Below are positions 1 to 8,519 of a stretch of DNA of 63,045 nucleotides, piece after piece (position 1 is the stretch's first letter; each line of letters opens with the position of its first letter). This DNA is from Sphingomonadaceae bacterium (GTDB lineage: Bacteria > Pseudomonadota > Alphaproteobacteria > Sphingomonadales > Sphingomonadaceae). Made by a program: the position numbers and the translations under genes. The stretch is from the NCBI GenBank assembly GCA_020847445.1, contig JADLBY010000154.1, positions 1 to 63,045 on the forward strand, read 5' to 3'. The notes below the pieces were generated by a model. That model did not search any database. It was not told the DNA's origin and saw only the letters and a list, made by a program, of their open reading frames with translations.

Positions 1-2022
1 GAGATCATCGAAACGCCGATCATCTCGAACTTCAAGGAAGGCCTGACCGTCCTTGAATATTTCAACTCGACCCACGGTGCACGCAAGGGCCTGGCCGATA
101 CCGCGCTCAAGACGGCGAACTCGGGCTATCTGACCCGCCGTCTGGTCGATGTCTCGCAGGATTGCACGATTGTCGAGATCGACTGCGGCACCGAACGCGC
201 GCTGGAAATGCGCTCGATCGTGCAGGGTGGCTCGACCATCGCCTCGCTGGGCGAGCGCGTCCTTGGCCGCACGACGGCTGAAGACATTGTCGGCCCCGAT
301 GGCAAGGTCGCCATCCCGACCGGCAGCCTGCTCGACGAAGCCGCGATCGCGCAGATCGAGGAAATCGGCCTGCAGGCGCTCAAGATCCGCAGCCCGCTGG
401 TATGCGAATCGAAGGTTGGCGTTTGCGGCACCTGCTATGGTCGCGACCTCGCCCGCGGTACGCCGGTCAATATCGGTGAGGCCGTCGGCGTTATCGCGGC
501 ACAGTCGATCGGCGAGCCGGGCACCCAGCTGACCATGCGCACCTTCCACATTGGCGGTGCAGCGCAGCTCAACGAAACGTCGAATCTCGACGCTTCGGCG
601 GACGGCGTGGTCACCTATCGCGACCTGCCGACGCTGGTCGACAAGCGCGGCCGCCGCATCGCGATGGCGCGCAACGGCGAACTGGTGCTGTCGGACAAGG
701 ACGGACGCGAACTCGAAACGCACCGCCTGCCCTTTGGCGCGACGCTGGCCTTTGCCGACGGCGCCAAGGTGAAGGCCGGGGACCGCCTGGCCGAGTGGGA
801 TCCGTTCACCATGCCGGTGATCACCGAAAAGCCGGGTGTCGTGAAGTTCCAGGATCTGCTCGACGGCAAGACCCTGATCGAACAGACCGACGATGCGACC
901 GGCATCGCCCAGCGCGTCGTGATCGAATATCGCGGTGCTGCCCGTGGCAAGAAGGAAGACCTGCGTCCCCGCCTGACGCTGCTCGACGATCAGAGCGGTG
1001 AAGCGGCACGCTACCTCCTCGCCGTTGGCACGATGCTGTCGGTCGAAGACGGGCAGACGGTCGAAGCCGGTGACGTGCTGGCCCGTGTGACCCGCGAATC
1101 GGCCAAGACCCGCGACATCACCGGTGGTCTGCCGCGCGTTGCCGAACTGTTCGAAGCGCGCAAGCCGAAGGACAATGCCATCATCGCAAAGCTGTCTGGC
1201 CGGATCGAATTCGTCCGCGACTACAAGGCGAAGCGCAAGATCGCGATTGTGCCCGAGGAAGGCGACCGGATCGAATATCTGATCCCCAAGTCGAAGGTGC
1301 TCGACGTGCAGGAAGGCGATTTCGTCCGCAAGGGTGACAATCTGATCGCCGGATCGCCCGATCCGCACGACATCCTCGAAGTCATGGGCGTGGAAGCGCT
1401 GGCCGAATATCTGGTCGCGGAAATCCAGGAAGTCTATCGACTGCAAGGCGTGAAGATCAACGACAAGCATATCGAGGTGATCGTTCGCCAGATGCTGCAA
1501 AAGGTTGAAATCACCAATGGTGGCGACACCACCCTGCTGCCGGGCGAACAGGTCGACCGCGAGGAAATGGACGCGATCAACGCCAAGCTGCAGCCGGGCC
1601 AGGCTTTCGCCGAAGGCAACCCCGTCCTGCTCGGTATCACCAAGGCGTCGCTGCAGACCCGCAGCTTCATCTCGGCGGCATCGTTCCAGGAAACCACCCG
1701 CGTGCTCACCCAGGCGGCGGTCGAGGGCAAGAAGGACATCCTCACTGGCCTGAAGGAAAATGTCATCGTCGGTCGCCTGATCCCCGCAGGTACCGGTTCG
1801 GCTATGAACCGCATCCGCGTGGCGGCCTCCAGCCGTGACGCTGCGCTTCGGGCCAGCTATCGCAAGCTGCAGGAAAGCCTGATCGCGCCGGAAACCGCTG
1901 CGGAAGAGCACGCAGCCGAACTGGCGCAGGGGCCGGAAGCCGCACTTGGCGACGATCCGATCGGGATGATGGAACATACGCCCGAAACCGTCGAGGATTT
2001 CGAAGGCGGCGTTGAGGAGTAA
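1..2022 (+). CDS. rpoC: DNA-directed RNA polymerase subunit beta', C-terminal part (5' truncated by window)
   Basis: Frame 1 is open from the first base to TAA at 2020-2022 and gives the last 673 residues of RpoC, about half of the usual ~1,400. The fragment opens in the trigger-loop region ([14 protein letters not shown], then [20 protein letters not shown]). It contains three cysteines of the second zinc site ([13 protein letters not shown] at about residues 136-148) and the conserved [20 protein letters not shown] block that follows. It is the catalytic subunit that forms the active site with RpoB, which should lie upstream outside the window. A perfect terminator follows 20 bases after the stop, so the rpoBC transcript ends here. 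Identity is certain; only the 5' part is missing. Confidence 0.98.
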   Translation, partial: EIIETPIISNFKEGLTVLEYFNSTHGARKGLADTALKTANSGYLTRRLVDVSQDCTIVEIDCGTERALEMRSIVQGGSTIASLGERVLGRTTAEDIVGPDGKVAIPTGSLLDEAAIAQIEEIGLQALKIRSPLVCESKVGVCGTCYGRDLARGTPVNIGEAVGVIAAQSIGEPGTQLTMRTFHIGGAAQLNETSNLDASADGVVTYRDLPTLVDKRGRRIAMARNGELVLSDKDGRELETHRLPFGATLAFADGAKVKAGDRLAEWDPFTMPVITEKPGVVKFQDLLDGKTLIEQTDDATGIAQRVVIEYRGAARGKKEDLRPRLTLLDDQSGEAARYLLAVGTMLSVEDGQTVEAGDVLARVTRESAKTRDITGGLPRVAELFEARKPKDNAIIAKLSGRIEFVRDYKAKRKIAIVPEEGDRIEYLIPKSKVLDVQEGDFVRKGDNLIAGSPDPHDILEVMGVEALAEYLVAEIQEVYRLQGVKINDKHIEVIVRQMLQKVEITNGGDTTLLPGEQVDREEMDAINAKLQPGQAFAEGNPVLLGITKASLQTRSFISAASFQETTRVLTQAAVEGKKDILTGLKENVIVGRLIPAGTGSAMNRIRVAASSRDAALRASYRKLQESLIAPETAAEEHAAELAQGPEAALGDDPIGMMEHTPETVEDFEGGVEE

Positions 2023-2042
2023 GCCTCTCGCAACCGATCAGC

Positions 2043-2076
2043 AAAAGCCCGCCGGAAGCGATTCCGGCGGGCTTTT
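2043..2076 (+). terminator. Intrinsic terminator after rpoC
   Basis: A perfect 15-bp stem (left arm AAAAGCCCGCCGGAA at 2043-2057, right arm 2062-2076) closes a 4-base GCGA loop and ends in a run of five T. The arms are A-rich and T-rich at their bases, so the hairpin could also act from the other strand on the convergent gene ending at 2113. This is the strongest terminator in the window. Confidence 0.93.
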
Positions 2077-2112
2077 TGCGACCATTGGTGGCGCAGCGCG
2101 ACGATTCGTCGC

Positions 2113-2973
2113 CTAGCGCACAGCGCCTTTGGCGAGCAGTTTCGGAACGAGTATCAGCGCCGCGACCAGCGGCCATTTTCGGTGCCAGGGCTTGATCTCG
2201 ATCCGGGTGCCGGCATGCCGGTTTATCTTCCAGGCGAGGTAGTCGATCCCGCCCGAATAGGTGAAGGCGGCCTTGGCAAGGCGCGCGACCGACAACAGCT
2301 TGCCTTCGACGCGGCGGCGCGTCCAGCCGCCACTGGCGGTGCCAGGCGGGATCGCCGCCATTGCCGCCCTGCCGAACCGTTCATAGCGCTCGGTATCGGC
2401 GTCGACCACCGAGTCCGACCGGCTCTTGCGTTCCGCCCGCAACTCGACCGAATAGGTCAGCGCAAAGGCACGCCGCCACCAGTCGAGCGGCGCTTCGCCG
2501 TCGATCGATCCCGCAGCGGCAAGCAGGGCAGGTGCGGCACGCGACACGGCTGTAATCGCCTTCGCCTGCGCGGTCATATCCGCGCTCCACACCAGCCTGG
2601 CAGGCTGGGCAAAGCGCGCCCAGACTGAGACGTTGCGCGTTTCGGAACCGTTCAACCGGTGAAAGTCGGCCTCGCTCAGCACCGCATATTTGGCCATCAG
2701 CCCGTCATGTTCGAACGGAAAGACATTGGGGGGAATGAGCTGGTTCGCGCGCGCAAGCCAGCTGTTGCCATAGGCCGCGCGATAGTCCGACACGATCAGA
2801 TAGAAATCGAGCATCAGCCCGTCGAGCTGGCTCTGGCGGAGGCAGCTGCCGTAAAACAGCACGGCGCGCGATGCCCCGGGATATTTCGCCGCCAGCGCGG
2901 CCGCCAGCGCGCGCACGCGAACGTCAACCGGGTGCAAAAGCTCTGCGCTGACAAGTTGTTCAAGCGAAGACAT
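2113..2973 (-). CDS. Tam41/Mmp37-like nucleotidyltransferase (possible CDP-lipid synthase)
   Basis: The 286-residue product has the order of motifs expected for the Tam41 family of CTP:phosphatidate cytidylyltransferases. A YGSCLRQ nucleotidyltransferase turn is followed by a DFYLIVSDY acidic strand, a PPNVFPFE segment, AKYAVLS, a helical region with TYSVELRAER, and a basic C-terminus. Tam41 makes CDP-diacylglycerol from phosphatidic acid and CTP. The gene starts about 40 bases after the stop of a lipid kinase on the same strand, so kinase followed by cytidylyl transfer is a sensible chain. Whether the lipid is phosphatidate or ceramide-1-phosphate cannot be told. The start is uncertain: ATG at 2973 is used, but GTG at 2997 is in frame and neither has a clear Shine-Dalgarno. 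The family call rests on motif order and is not certain. Confidence 0.6.
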   Translation of the reverse strand: MSSLEQLVSAELLHPVDVRVRALAAALAAKYPGASRAVLFYGSCLRQSQLDGLMLDFYLIVSDYRAAYGNSWLARANQLIPPNVFPFEHDGLMAKYAVLSEADFHRLNGSETRNVSVWARFAQPARLVWSADMTAQAKAITAVSRAAPALLAAAGSIDGEAPLDWWRRAFALTYSVELRAERKSRSDSVVDADTERYERFGRAAMAAIPPGTASGGWTRRRVEGKLLSVARLAKAAFTYSGGIDYLAWKINRHAGTRIEIKPWHRKWPLVAALILVPKLLAKGAVR

Positions 2974-3014
2974 GGGCGGGCGCTGGCACCGATTCACGGC
3001 AAATGGAAATTGGC

Positions 3015-3983
3015 TCAGGCGGCGAGCTTGAGAAAGGGCACCGGCGGGGTCGAGCGCAAGACGATCGGCCGGTCACTGTCCGCCTCGAATACCTCGCCAT
3101 CGAGGATCACATTGCTGCGACCGCCGTCGATGCGGATGATATCGCCATTCGAGATGTGGATGCCCTCCATCCGCCGTTTGCCGAGAAAGCCAAGCAGTGA
3201 GGCGAAAATCATGCGCACCAGAACCAGCGGCCGGTGATCGACCGCCATCAGTTTCAAATGGCCGTCGCCCTCCGTCCGCACGCGGCCGCCGAGCAGCAGC
3301 TTTTCAAGCGTGGTAACGATCAGCACCGAGAAACGGCCTTTCAGTTCGCCGTCGCGGATCAGCGAAATCCGGATCGCTTCCGACCGGTGCGGCAGGAAAT
3401 CGGCCTTCAGCCCGAACAACACCGAGAAAATGGCGGCAATTGCGGCAAGAACATGGCTGACGCCGTTCGGAAGACCCAAAGGATAGATTTTGTTGCGGCA
3501 GTAGAGAATCGTTTCGGCGAGATAGGCACCGCCCAGGAACATGCCGATAACCGGGCGGGCATTGTCATGGCCTTCGGACAGCGCGATCAACTCGCGCGCG
3601 ACCACATGACCGCTCAGATCGCCCTTGGCCAGTTCCAATATGTCGGCAAGCGCCTGCAACGGATCCCCGCTCGCCCCGAGATCGAGCGCGATCAGGTTGG
3701 TCTTGCCGTTGGGCAGCACCGCGACCGGGGGCGGTGTGCCCCTGAAATGGCCGCCATGATAAAGTTCGGTCAGCGCCGCCTGAACGGTGCCGTCGCCGCC
3801 ATTGACGACGAGCACCTTCGGCTTGACGCGCGCGATCATTTCGAGCGCGCGGGCAATCTGGCCGACTTCTTCCACTTCATAATGGAAGATGTCGGGGTTC
3901 TTCGCGCAAAAGCTCCGCACCTGCGGCAACAGGCTCTTGTTGCCGGTCGAGTGCGGATTGGAAAGAAGCGCGACGAGAGCCAA
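3015..3983 (-). CDS. Diacylglycerol kinase family lipid kinase (ceramide kinase candidate)
   Basis: The 322-residue protein has the DAGK catalytic fold. The nucleotide-binding NGGDGT motif lies near residue 61, preceded by the KVLVV strand, and the N-terminus shows the SNPHSTGN turn typical of this family. The C-terminal half carries the ILDGEVF substrate-lobe motif. Members phosphorylate a lipid hydroxyl (diacylglycerol, sphingosine or ceramide) with ATP at the cytoplasmic membrane face. The start is TTG at 3983, 14 bases after the DUF2141 gene, and the Tam41-like gene follows. A ceramide kinase of this superfamily is known in Caulobacter. With serine palmitoyltransferase 20 kb away the same substrate is plausible, but that is inference. 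Confidence 0.85.
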   Translation of the reverse strand: MALVALLSNPHSTGNKSLLPQVRSFCAKNPDIFHYEVEEVGQIARALEMIARVKPKVLVVNGGDGTVQAALTELYHGGHFRGTPPPVAVLPNGKTNLIALDLGASGDPLQALADILELAKGDLSGHVVARELIALSEGHDNARPVIGMFLGGAYLAETILYCRNKIYPLGLPNGVSHVLAAIAAIFSVLFGLKADFLPHRSEAIRISLIRDGELKGRFSVLIVTTLEKLLLGGRVRTEGDGHLKLMAVDHRPLVLVRMIFASLLGFLGKRRMEGIHISNGDIIRIDGGRSNVILDGEVFEADSDRPIVLRSTPPVPFLKLAA

Positions 3984-3996
3984 TAGCCTTTGAACC

Positions 3997-4473
3997 TCAC
4001 ATATATTTGACGTTGATGGTTACGGTCGTCACGCCGGAACCCGCATAAAAGCTGACTTTTCCGACCGACGGCTTGCCCAGGTTCAGGATGCTGATCGAAG
4101 GATTGTTCGAAAAGCCGCCACCATCGGACGAGATGTCGGTGCTGCCATTTCCATTTTTGTCATGGCGCACTGCGATCGCATAATTGCCGGCCGCCGCCAC
4201 GGGGATGCAAAAGCTCATCGAGCCGGCGCGGGCACCGGATTCGATGCGATTCAGCCAGCGGCCCTTGGTCAGCCATGCGGCCTTGGTTGCAGGATAGCTT
4301 TGTACGCGGACCTTGCCGGTCGAGCCCCGGATGCCCTGCACAATTACCTTCACCGCTGGGCCCTGACCGGCGCCGCAGCGGCTCATATCGTTTGAAATAA
4401 CGCTTCCGGCCGAGGCCGTACCCGTCATGGCGAGCGCGGCGGCGGCGGCGAAGGCGGCAATGAAACGTGCCAT
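3997..4473 (-). CDS. Exported DUF2141 protein
   Basis: A 158-residue secreted protein: the signal peptide MARFIAAFAAAAALAMTG is followed by a DUF2141 domain (KVIVQGIRGSTGKVRV near the start, AIAVRHDKNGNG with its Asp/Asn-rich turn, and GFSNNP). The ATG at 4473 is chosen because GGAG stands about 10 bases before it and the signal peptide begins there; the longer open frame to 4614 adds unrelated residues. DUF2141 proteins are periplasmic beta-sandwich proteins of unknown role. It heads a minus-strand group with the lipid kinase (13 bases away) and the Tam41-like gene, and is divergent from lptF. Confidence 0.85.
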   Translation of the reverse strand: MARFIAAFAAAAALAMTGTASAGSVISNDMSRCGAGQGPAVKVIVQGIRGSTGKVRVQSYPATKAAWLTKGRWLNRIESGARAGSMSFCIPVAAAGNYAIAVRHDKNGNGSTDISSDGGGFSNNPSISILNLGKPSVGKVSFYAGSGVTTVTINVKYM

Positions 4474-4499
4474 TGCTGTTACTACTCCGTACCATGTGC

Positions 4500-4520
4500 G
4501 TCGGTCGAATATCGACCAAC
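4500..4520. promoter_or_regulatory. Palindrome in the DUF2141/lptF divergent promoter region
   Basis: GTCGGTCGA at 4500-4508 and TCGACCAAC at 4512-4520 form 9-base arms with one mismatch around a 3-base centre. The site lies between the divergent starts at 4473 and 4595, in a 121-base spacer with no other function visible. It has the size of a dimeric regulator site, but the regulator is unknown. Confidence 0.4.
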
Positions 4521-4594
4521 GATATTGCTCCTGATCCTGATCGGGTATATCGGAGCGATTTGCGGCCAAAATAGGGTGACAGGGCGACCACAAG

Positions 4595-5815
4595 TTGAAA
4601 TTTTTGACTGCCACCGACCGCTATATCGCACGCCTCGTCGCGCTTCCCCTGATCGGCACATTGGTGATTGCCGCGATGCTGCTGCTGCTCGACAAGATGC
4701 TGCGGCTGTTCGATTTTGTCGCCGCAGAGGGCGGGCCGGTCAGTGTCGTCTGGCGGATGCTCGCCAACCTGATACCCGAATATATGTCGCTGGGCATCCC
4801 GATCGGTCTGTTGCTCGGTATCCTTCTGGCCTTCAGAAAACTGGCGACCACGTCTGAAATCGACATTTTCAGGGCCGTCGGGCAGAGCTACTGGCGGCTG
4901 TTGCGGGTGCCCTATCTCTACGCCATCGCGCTGGCGCTGGTGAATTTTGCCATCGTCGGCTGGGTGCAGCCCACCTCGCGCTATCTGTATGAAGAGCTGC
5001 GTTTCGATCTGCGCTCGGGCGCGCTGGGCGCCTCGATCAAGGTGGGTGAATTCAACAATCTGGGCGATAATCTGACGATGCGGATCGAGGAAAGCCGCAA
5101 CCAGGGCAATGACCTGTCGGGCTTGTTTGTCTTTGCCGAGAACAAGAAAGGGCAGTCGATCTCGGTGACGGCGGAAAAGGGGCAGTTTCTGCGCACCGAC
5201 GACCCCGACACGATCATCTTGCGGCTGACCAATGGCACGCTGGTGCACGACGCGCCCACCTATCGCAACCCTCGCGTCCTCAGCTTTTCGAGCCATGACG
5301 TGCCGATCGATCTGCCGCAGATCGAACAGTTTCGCGGGCGCGGCGGCAAGGACCGCGAATATACGCTGAACGAACTGATCAAGGTCGGGAATGATGCAAC
5401 CCGCCCGAAGAGCGAACGCAACGCGGCCTGGGCCAATCTCAACTTCCGGATGGTCGAGGTGGCGATGATGCTGCTGTTGCCGTTGCTGGCTTTGGCGCTG
5501 GCGATCCCGCCCAAGCGCTCGACATCGGCGCTCGGCGTGTTCCTGTCGATCGTGATGGTGGTGACCTATCACAAGATCAACGAATATGCCGAATCGATGG
5601 GCGCATTGGGAACCGTGCATCCCGTGCTTGCATTATGGGTGCCGTTCATCGCCTTTTCCGCGCTGATCCTCTGGATGTATCATGTCATCGCGCATGTTCC
5701 GGGCGGGCAGCCGATCGGTGCGCTGGAGGTTTTTGCCGCCAAGGCAGGCAAGGCCTTCAAGAAGCTGTTCCGCTTCGGGCGGCGCAAGTCGCGCCTGCTG
5801 GTGCAGGAAGCGTAG
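4595..5815 (+). CDS. lptF: LPS export ABC transporter permease LptF
   Basis: A YjgP/YjgQ-family permease of 406 residues. An N-terminal membrane helix (about 14-36) is followed by the PEYMSLGIPIGLLLGILLAFRKL block with its short SEID coupling segment, a periplasmic jellyroll domain (about 115-270), and three C-terminal helices. With LptG and the LptB ATPase it extracts lipopolysaccharide, or in sphingomonads perhaps glycosphingolipid, from the inner membrane. The start is TTG at 4595; another TTG lies nine bases later. lptG follows after 3 bases, so the two are one transcript. Confidence 0.95.
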   Translation: MKFLTATDRYIARLVALPLIGTLVIAAMLLLLDKMLRLFDFVAAEGGPVSVVWRMLANLIPEYMSLGIPIGLLLGILLAFRKLATTSEIDIFRAVGQSYWRLLRVPYLYAIALALVNFAIVGWVQPTSRYLYEELRFDLRSGALGASIKVGEFNNLGDNLTMRIEESRNQGNDLSGLFVFAENKKGQSISVTAEKGQFLRTDDPDTIILRLTNGTLVHDAPTYRNPRVLSFSSHDVPIDLPQIEQFRGRGGKDREYTLNELIKVGNDATRPKSERNAAWANLNFRMVEVAMMLLLPLLALALAIPPKRSTSALGVFLSIVMVVTYHKINEYAESMGALGTVHPVLALWVPFIAFSALILWMYHVIAHVPGGQPIGALEVFAAKAGKAFKKLFRFGRRKSRLLVQEA

Positions 5816-5818
5816 GCG

Positions 5819-6913
5819 ATGCGGCTGCAATTCTTCCCCTCGCGCCAAATCGGCTGGTATATGGCGCGGCTTTTCCTGGTGCGCACCTTTGCCGTGTTGC
5901 TGATGCTGGTTCTGGTATTGCAAACCCTCGATCTGCTGGGCGAAAGCGGGAAGATCCTGTCGGTCGCGGGCAACAGCGAAGGCGACCTATGGCGCTATGT
6001 CGGGATGCGCGCGCCGCAGATCATCGCCCGATTCCTGCCCTTTTCGGTGTTGCTGGCGACGCTGATCACCTTCGCGACGCTCAGCCAGAACAGCGAGGTG
6101 ATCGCGATGAAGGCGGCGGGGCTATCCGCGCACCAGATTCTCGCGCCGATGCTTGCCGCCAGCCTGTTGGTGGCGGGGGTTTCCTTTGCCTTCAATGACA
6201 CCATCGTCGCGCCTGCAACCGCCCGGCTGAAGGTCTGGCAGGACGTCGAATATGGCCCGGTACCGATCGACACTGGCGTGCGAACCAATGTGTGGGTGCG
6301 CGAGGGGCGCGATCTGGTGCAGGTGCGCACCGTTTCGGGCACGGGCGACGCGACAAAGCTGCAGGATGTGCGCGTCTATCAGCGCACCCAGGGCAGTCTG
6401 AAGCGGGTGATCCGCGCCGAAACAGGCAGCCTTCAGGACGGCGCCTGGAAGCTGGAAAATGTACGCATCTTTGATGTGGCAAAGATCGAGCAGCAGAAGC
6501 TGCCCGAGATTGTCGTCGGGCGCGGCATAGAGCCGGAGCGTTTCAACCGGCTGAAGGTCGATGGCGATGCGCTCGGCTTCATGCCGCTGCGCCGCGCCAT
6601 CCACGATCTGAAAGCCGCAGGCCGCCGCACCGACACGCTGGAAGGCAATCTGTGGCACAAGATTTCGGGGCCGCTTTCGGCGCTGTTGATGCCGTTGCTG
6701 GGGGCGGTTGCGGCCTTTGGCCTCGCCCGTTCCGGCGCGCTGTTCATGCGCGCGGTGATCGGGATGGCGCTGGGCTTTGCCTATTTTGTCGCCGACAATT
6801 TCGCGCTCGCCATGGGCAATCTGGGTGCCTACCCGCCCTTCATCGCTGCCTGGGCCCCGTTCCTGCTGTTCCTGTTGATTGGTGAGACGGTGCTCGTTCG
6901 CACCGAAGAGTGA
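5819..6913 (+). CDS. lptG: LPS export ABC transporter permease LptG
   Basis: The second YjgP/YjgQ permease, 364 residues, with the same design as LptF: first helix at about 20-42, the RFLPFSVLLATLITFATLS coupling region, a periplasmic domain, and three C-terminal helices. LptF and LptG form the heterodimeric membrane part of the Lpt exporter. The stop TGA at 6911-6913 overlaps the start of the next gene (TGATG), which links the flippase gene to this operon. Confidence 0.95.
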   Translation: MRLQFFPSRQIGWYMARLFLVRTFAVLLMLVLVLQTLDLLGESGKILSVAGNSEGDLWRYVGMRAPQIIARFLPFSVLLATLITFATLSQNSEVIAMKAAGLSAHQILAPMLAASLLVAGVSFAFNDTIVAPATARLKVWQDVEYGPVPIDTGVRTNVWVREGRDLVQVRTVSGTGDATKLQDVRVYQRTQGSLKRVIRAETGSLQDGAWKLENVRIFDVAKIEQQKLPEIVVGRGIEPERFNRLKVDGDALGFMPLRRAIHDLKAAGRRTDTLEGNLWHKISGPLSALLMPLLGAVAAFGLARSGALFMRAVIGMALGFAYFVADNFALAMGNLGAYPPFIAAWAPFLLFLLIGETVLVRTEE

Positions 6914-8457
6914 TGAGCGGGCCGCAGGAAGAGGCGCTGGTCGAGGCGCAGGCGCAGAGCATTGACCGCAGCGATGTTGCCAAGGGCGCGGGGCTTGCTG
7001 CGGTCGCGCGGCTGGGCGCGCTGATCGAGGTCGTTTCGCAACCCGCCTATACCTGGATGTTCGGGCTGACCGGCTATGGCGTTTATGTCGTGCTCTGGGC
7101 GGCGGTGAACATCCTGGCCAATCTGCTCGATCTGGCGCTGGGGCAGGCATTGCAGCGGATCGTTCCGGCCAGCGCAAGCCGCGACGAGCAGCATGGCGCG
7201 GTGCGCTTTGCGCTGAGCGTCAGCACCGGGCTTGGCATAGCCGCTGCGCTGGCAATCTCGCTATCGGCACCGATGCTGGCGGGCTGGGTTGCCAGCGCGC
7301 CGGGCGATGCGGCTAAGCTGCCAAGGGCGATCGCGATCTTCGCATGGAGCCTGCCCTTGTGGATCTTCGTCGAAACCGCAACCGCCGCAGCGCGCGCGAT
7401 GCGCGCATTCGGGCCGGAAATCCGCTTGAGGATATTCTGGGAACAGGTGGCTCGCCTGATCTTTGCGGCAGGCTTTTTCTTCGCCGGAACGGGCTTTGAA
7501 GGGCTGCTGTTCGGCCATCTTGCCTCGCTCGCGATGACGGCCTGGCTCAGCTGGAAGCTGTTGGCGCGCTATTTTGATCCGGCATTGCTGTTGCGCGCGC
7601 CCTTGCCGCCGTCGCTGCGTGCGGAAACGCTTGCCACCGGCCTGGCCATGCTGCCTCCGGCGCTCGCACGCCGGGCCTATAATGACCTGCCGCCGATCCT
7701 GCTCAACGCCATGATCCCCGGCGCGGGCGGTGCCACTGCGGCGGGCCTGTTCGGCATTGCCCGCAAGATTGCCTCTATCCCACTGATCGTGCGCCAGTCT
7801 TTTCTATATGTCCTCGCCCCGCTGGCGTCGGCACAGGCGGCGGTGGACCGGAAGGAAATCGCGCCGCTGTACAGCTTTTCGACCCATATCTCGCTGCTGC
7901 TCGCGGTCCCGCTCGCCGGGCTTTTGATCCTGATCGCTGCCGATCTGCTGACCGCCTTCGCGCCGGGATCGGAAGCGGCACTGGCGGTGCTTGTCATCCT
8001 GCTTGCCGCGCGCGCGGCGGAGGCCGCACTCGGCCCGGCAACGCCGATTGTCGAGATGATCGGCCATCGCGGCCTGCCGCTTGCCAACAGCCTTGCCGGA
8101 CTGGCGATCTGGCTCGTGCTCGGCATCTGGCTTGTCCCGCAAAGCGGCGCCGACGGCATGGCGATCGCGGTGTCCGCGGCGGTGGTGCTGACCGCGCTGC
8201 TCGCCATGGCCGAACTTTATTGGGCTGATCGTGTGTCCCCCTTTGGTCACGGCTTCCTGCGCGCACTGCTCGCCGCTGCGGGCTGCGTTGCCCTGCTATG
8301 GGGTGCAGGCGAACTTCTGGCGCCTTTTGGCCAGCGGATCCGCGCGCTGTTGCTGTTTGCGCTTTTCTGGCCAGCACTGTGGCTGACGCTGAAATGGGGG
8401 TTGCTGGCCGAGGACAAAAAGGGTCTCGGAAAGCTGGCAGCAAGATTGCGGCTGTAA
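6913..8457 (+). CDS. MOP-superfamily polysaccharide/lipid flippase (Wzx/MATE-like)
   Basis: A 514-residue integral membrane protein with about 12-14 hydrophobic segments and no soluble domain. It starts with a short polar N-terminus and then SDVAKGAGLAAVARLGALIE, as in oligosaccharide flippases of the MOP superfamily, which move lipid-linked sugars across the inner membrane. ATG 6913 is preferred; GTG 6910 directly before it is possible. The one-base overlap with lptG suggests translational coupling and a shared task in envelope lipid or glycolipid export. The substrate cannot be read from sequence. Confidence 0.78.
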   Translation: MSGPQEEALVEAQAQSIDRSDVAKGAGLAAVARLGALIEVVSQPAYTWMFGLTGYGVYVVLWAAVNILANLLDLALGQALQRIVPASASRDEQHGAVRFALSVSTGLGIAAALAISLSAPMLAGWVASAPGDAAKLPRAIAIFAWSLPLWIFVETATAAARAMRAFGPEIRLRIFWEQVARLIFAAGFFFAGTGFEGLLFGHLASLAMTAWLSWKLLARYFDPALLLRAPLPPSLRAETLATGLAMLPPALARRAYNDLPPILLNAMIPGAGGATAAGLFGIARKIASIPLIVRQSFLYVLAPLASAQAAVDRKEIAPLYSFSTHISLLLAVPLAGLLILIAADLLTAFAPGSEAALAVLVILLAARAAEAALGPATPIVEMIGHRGLPLANSLAGLAIWLVLGIWLVPQSGADGMAIAVSAAVVLTALLAMAELYWADRVSPFGHGFLRALLAAAGCVALLWGAGELLAPFGQRIRALLLFALFWPALWLTLKWGLLAEDKKGLGKLAARLRL

Positions 8458-8519
8458 CCAGTTGCCCTTGGCCGCATCCGACAGCATAAGGCCGCCAGAT
8501 CATCAAAAAGGGACATAAG

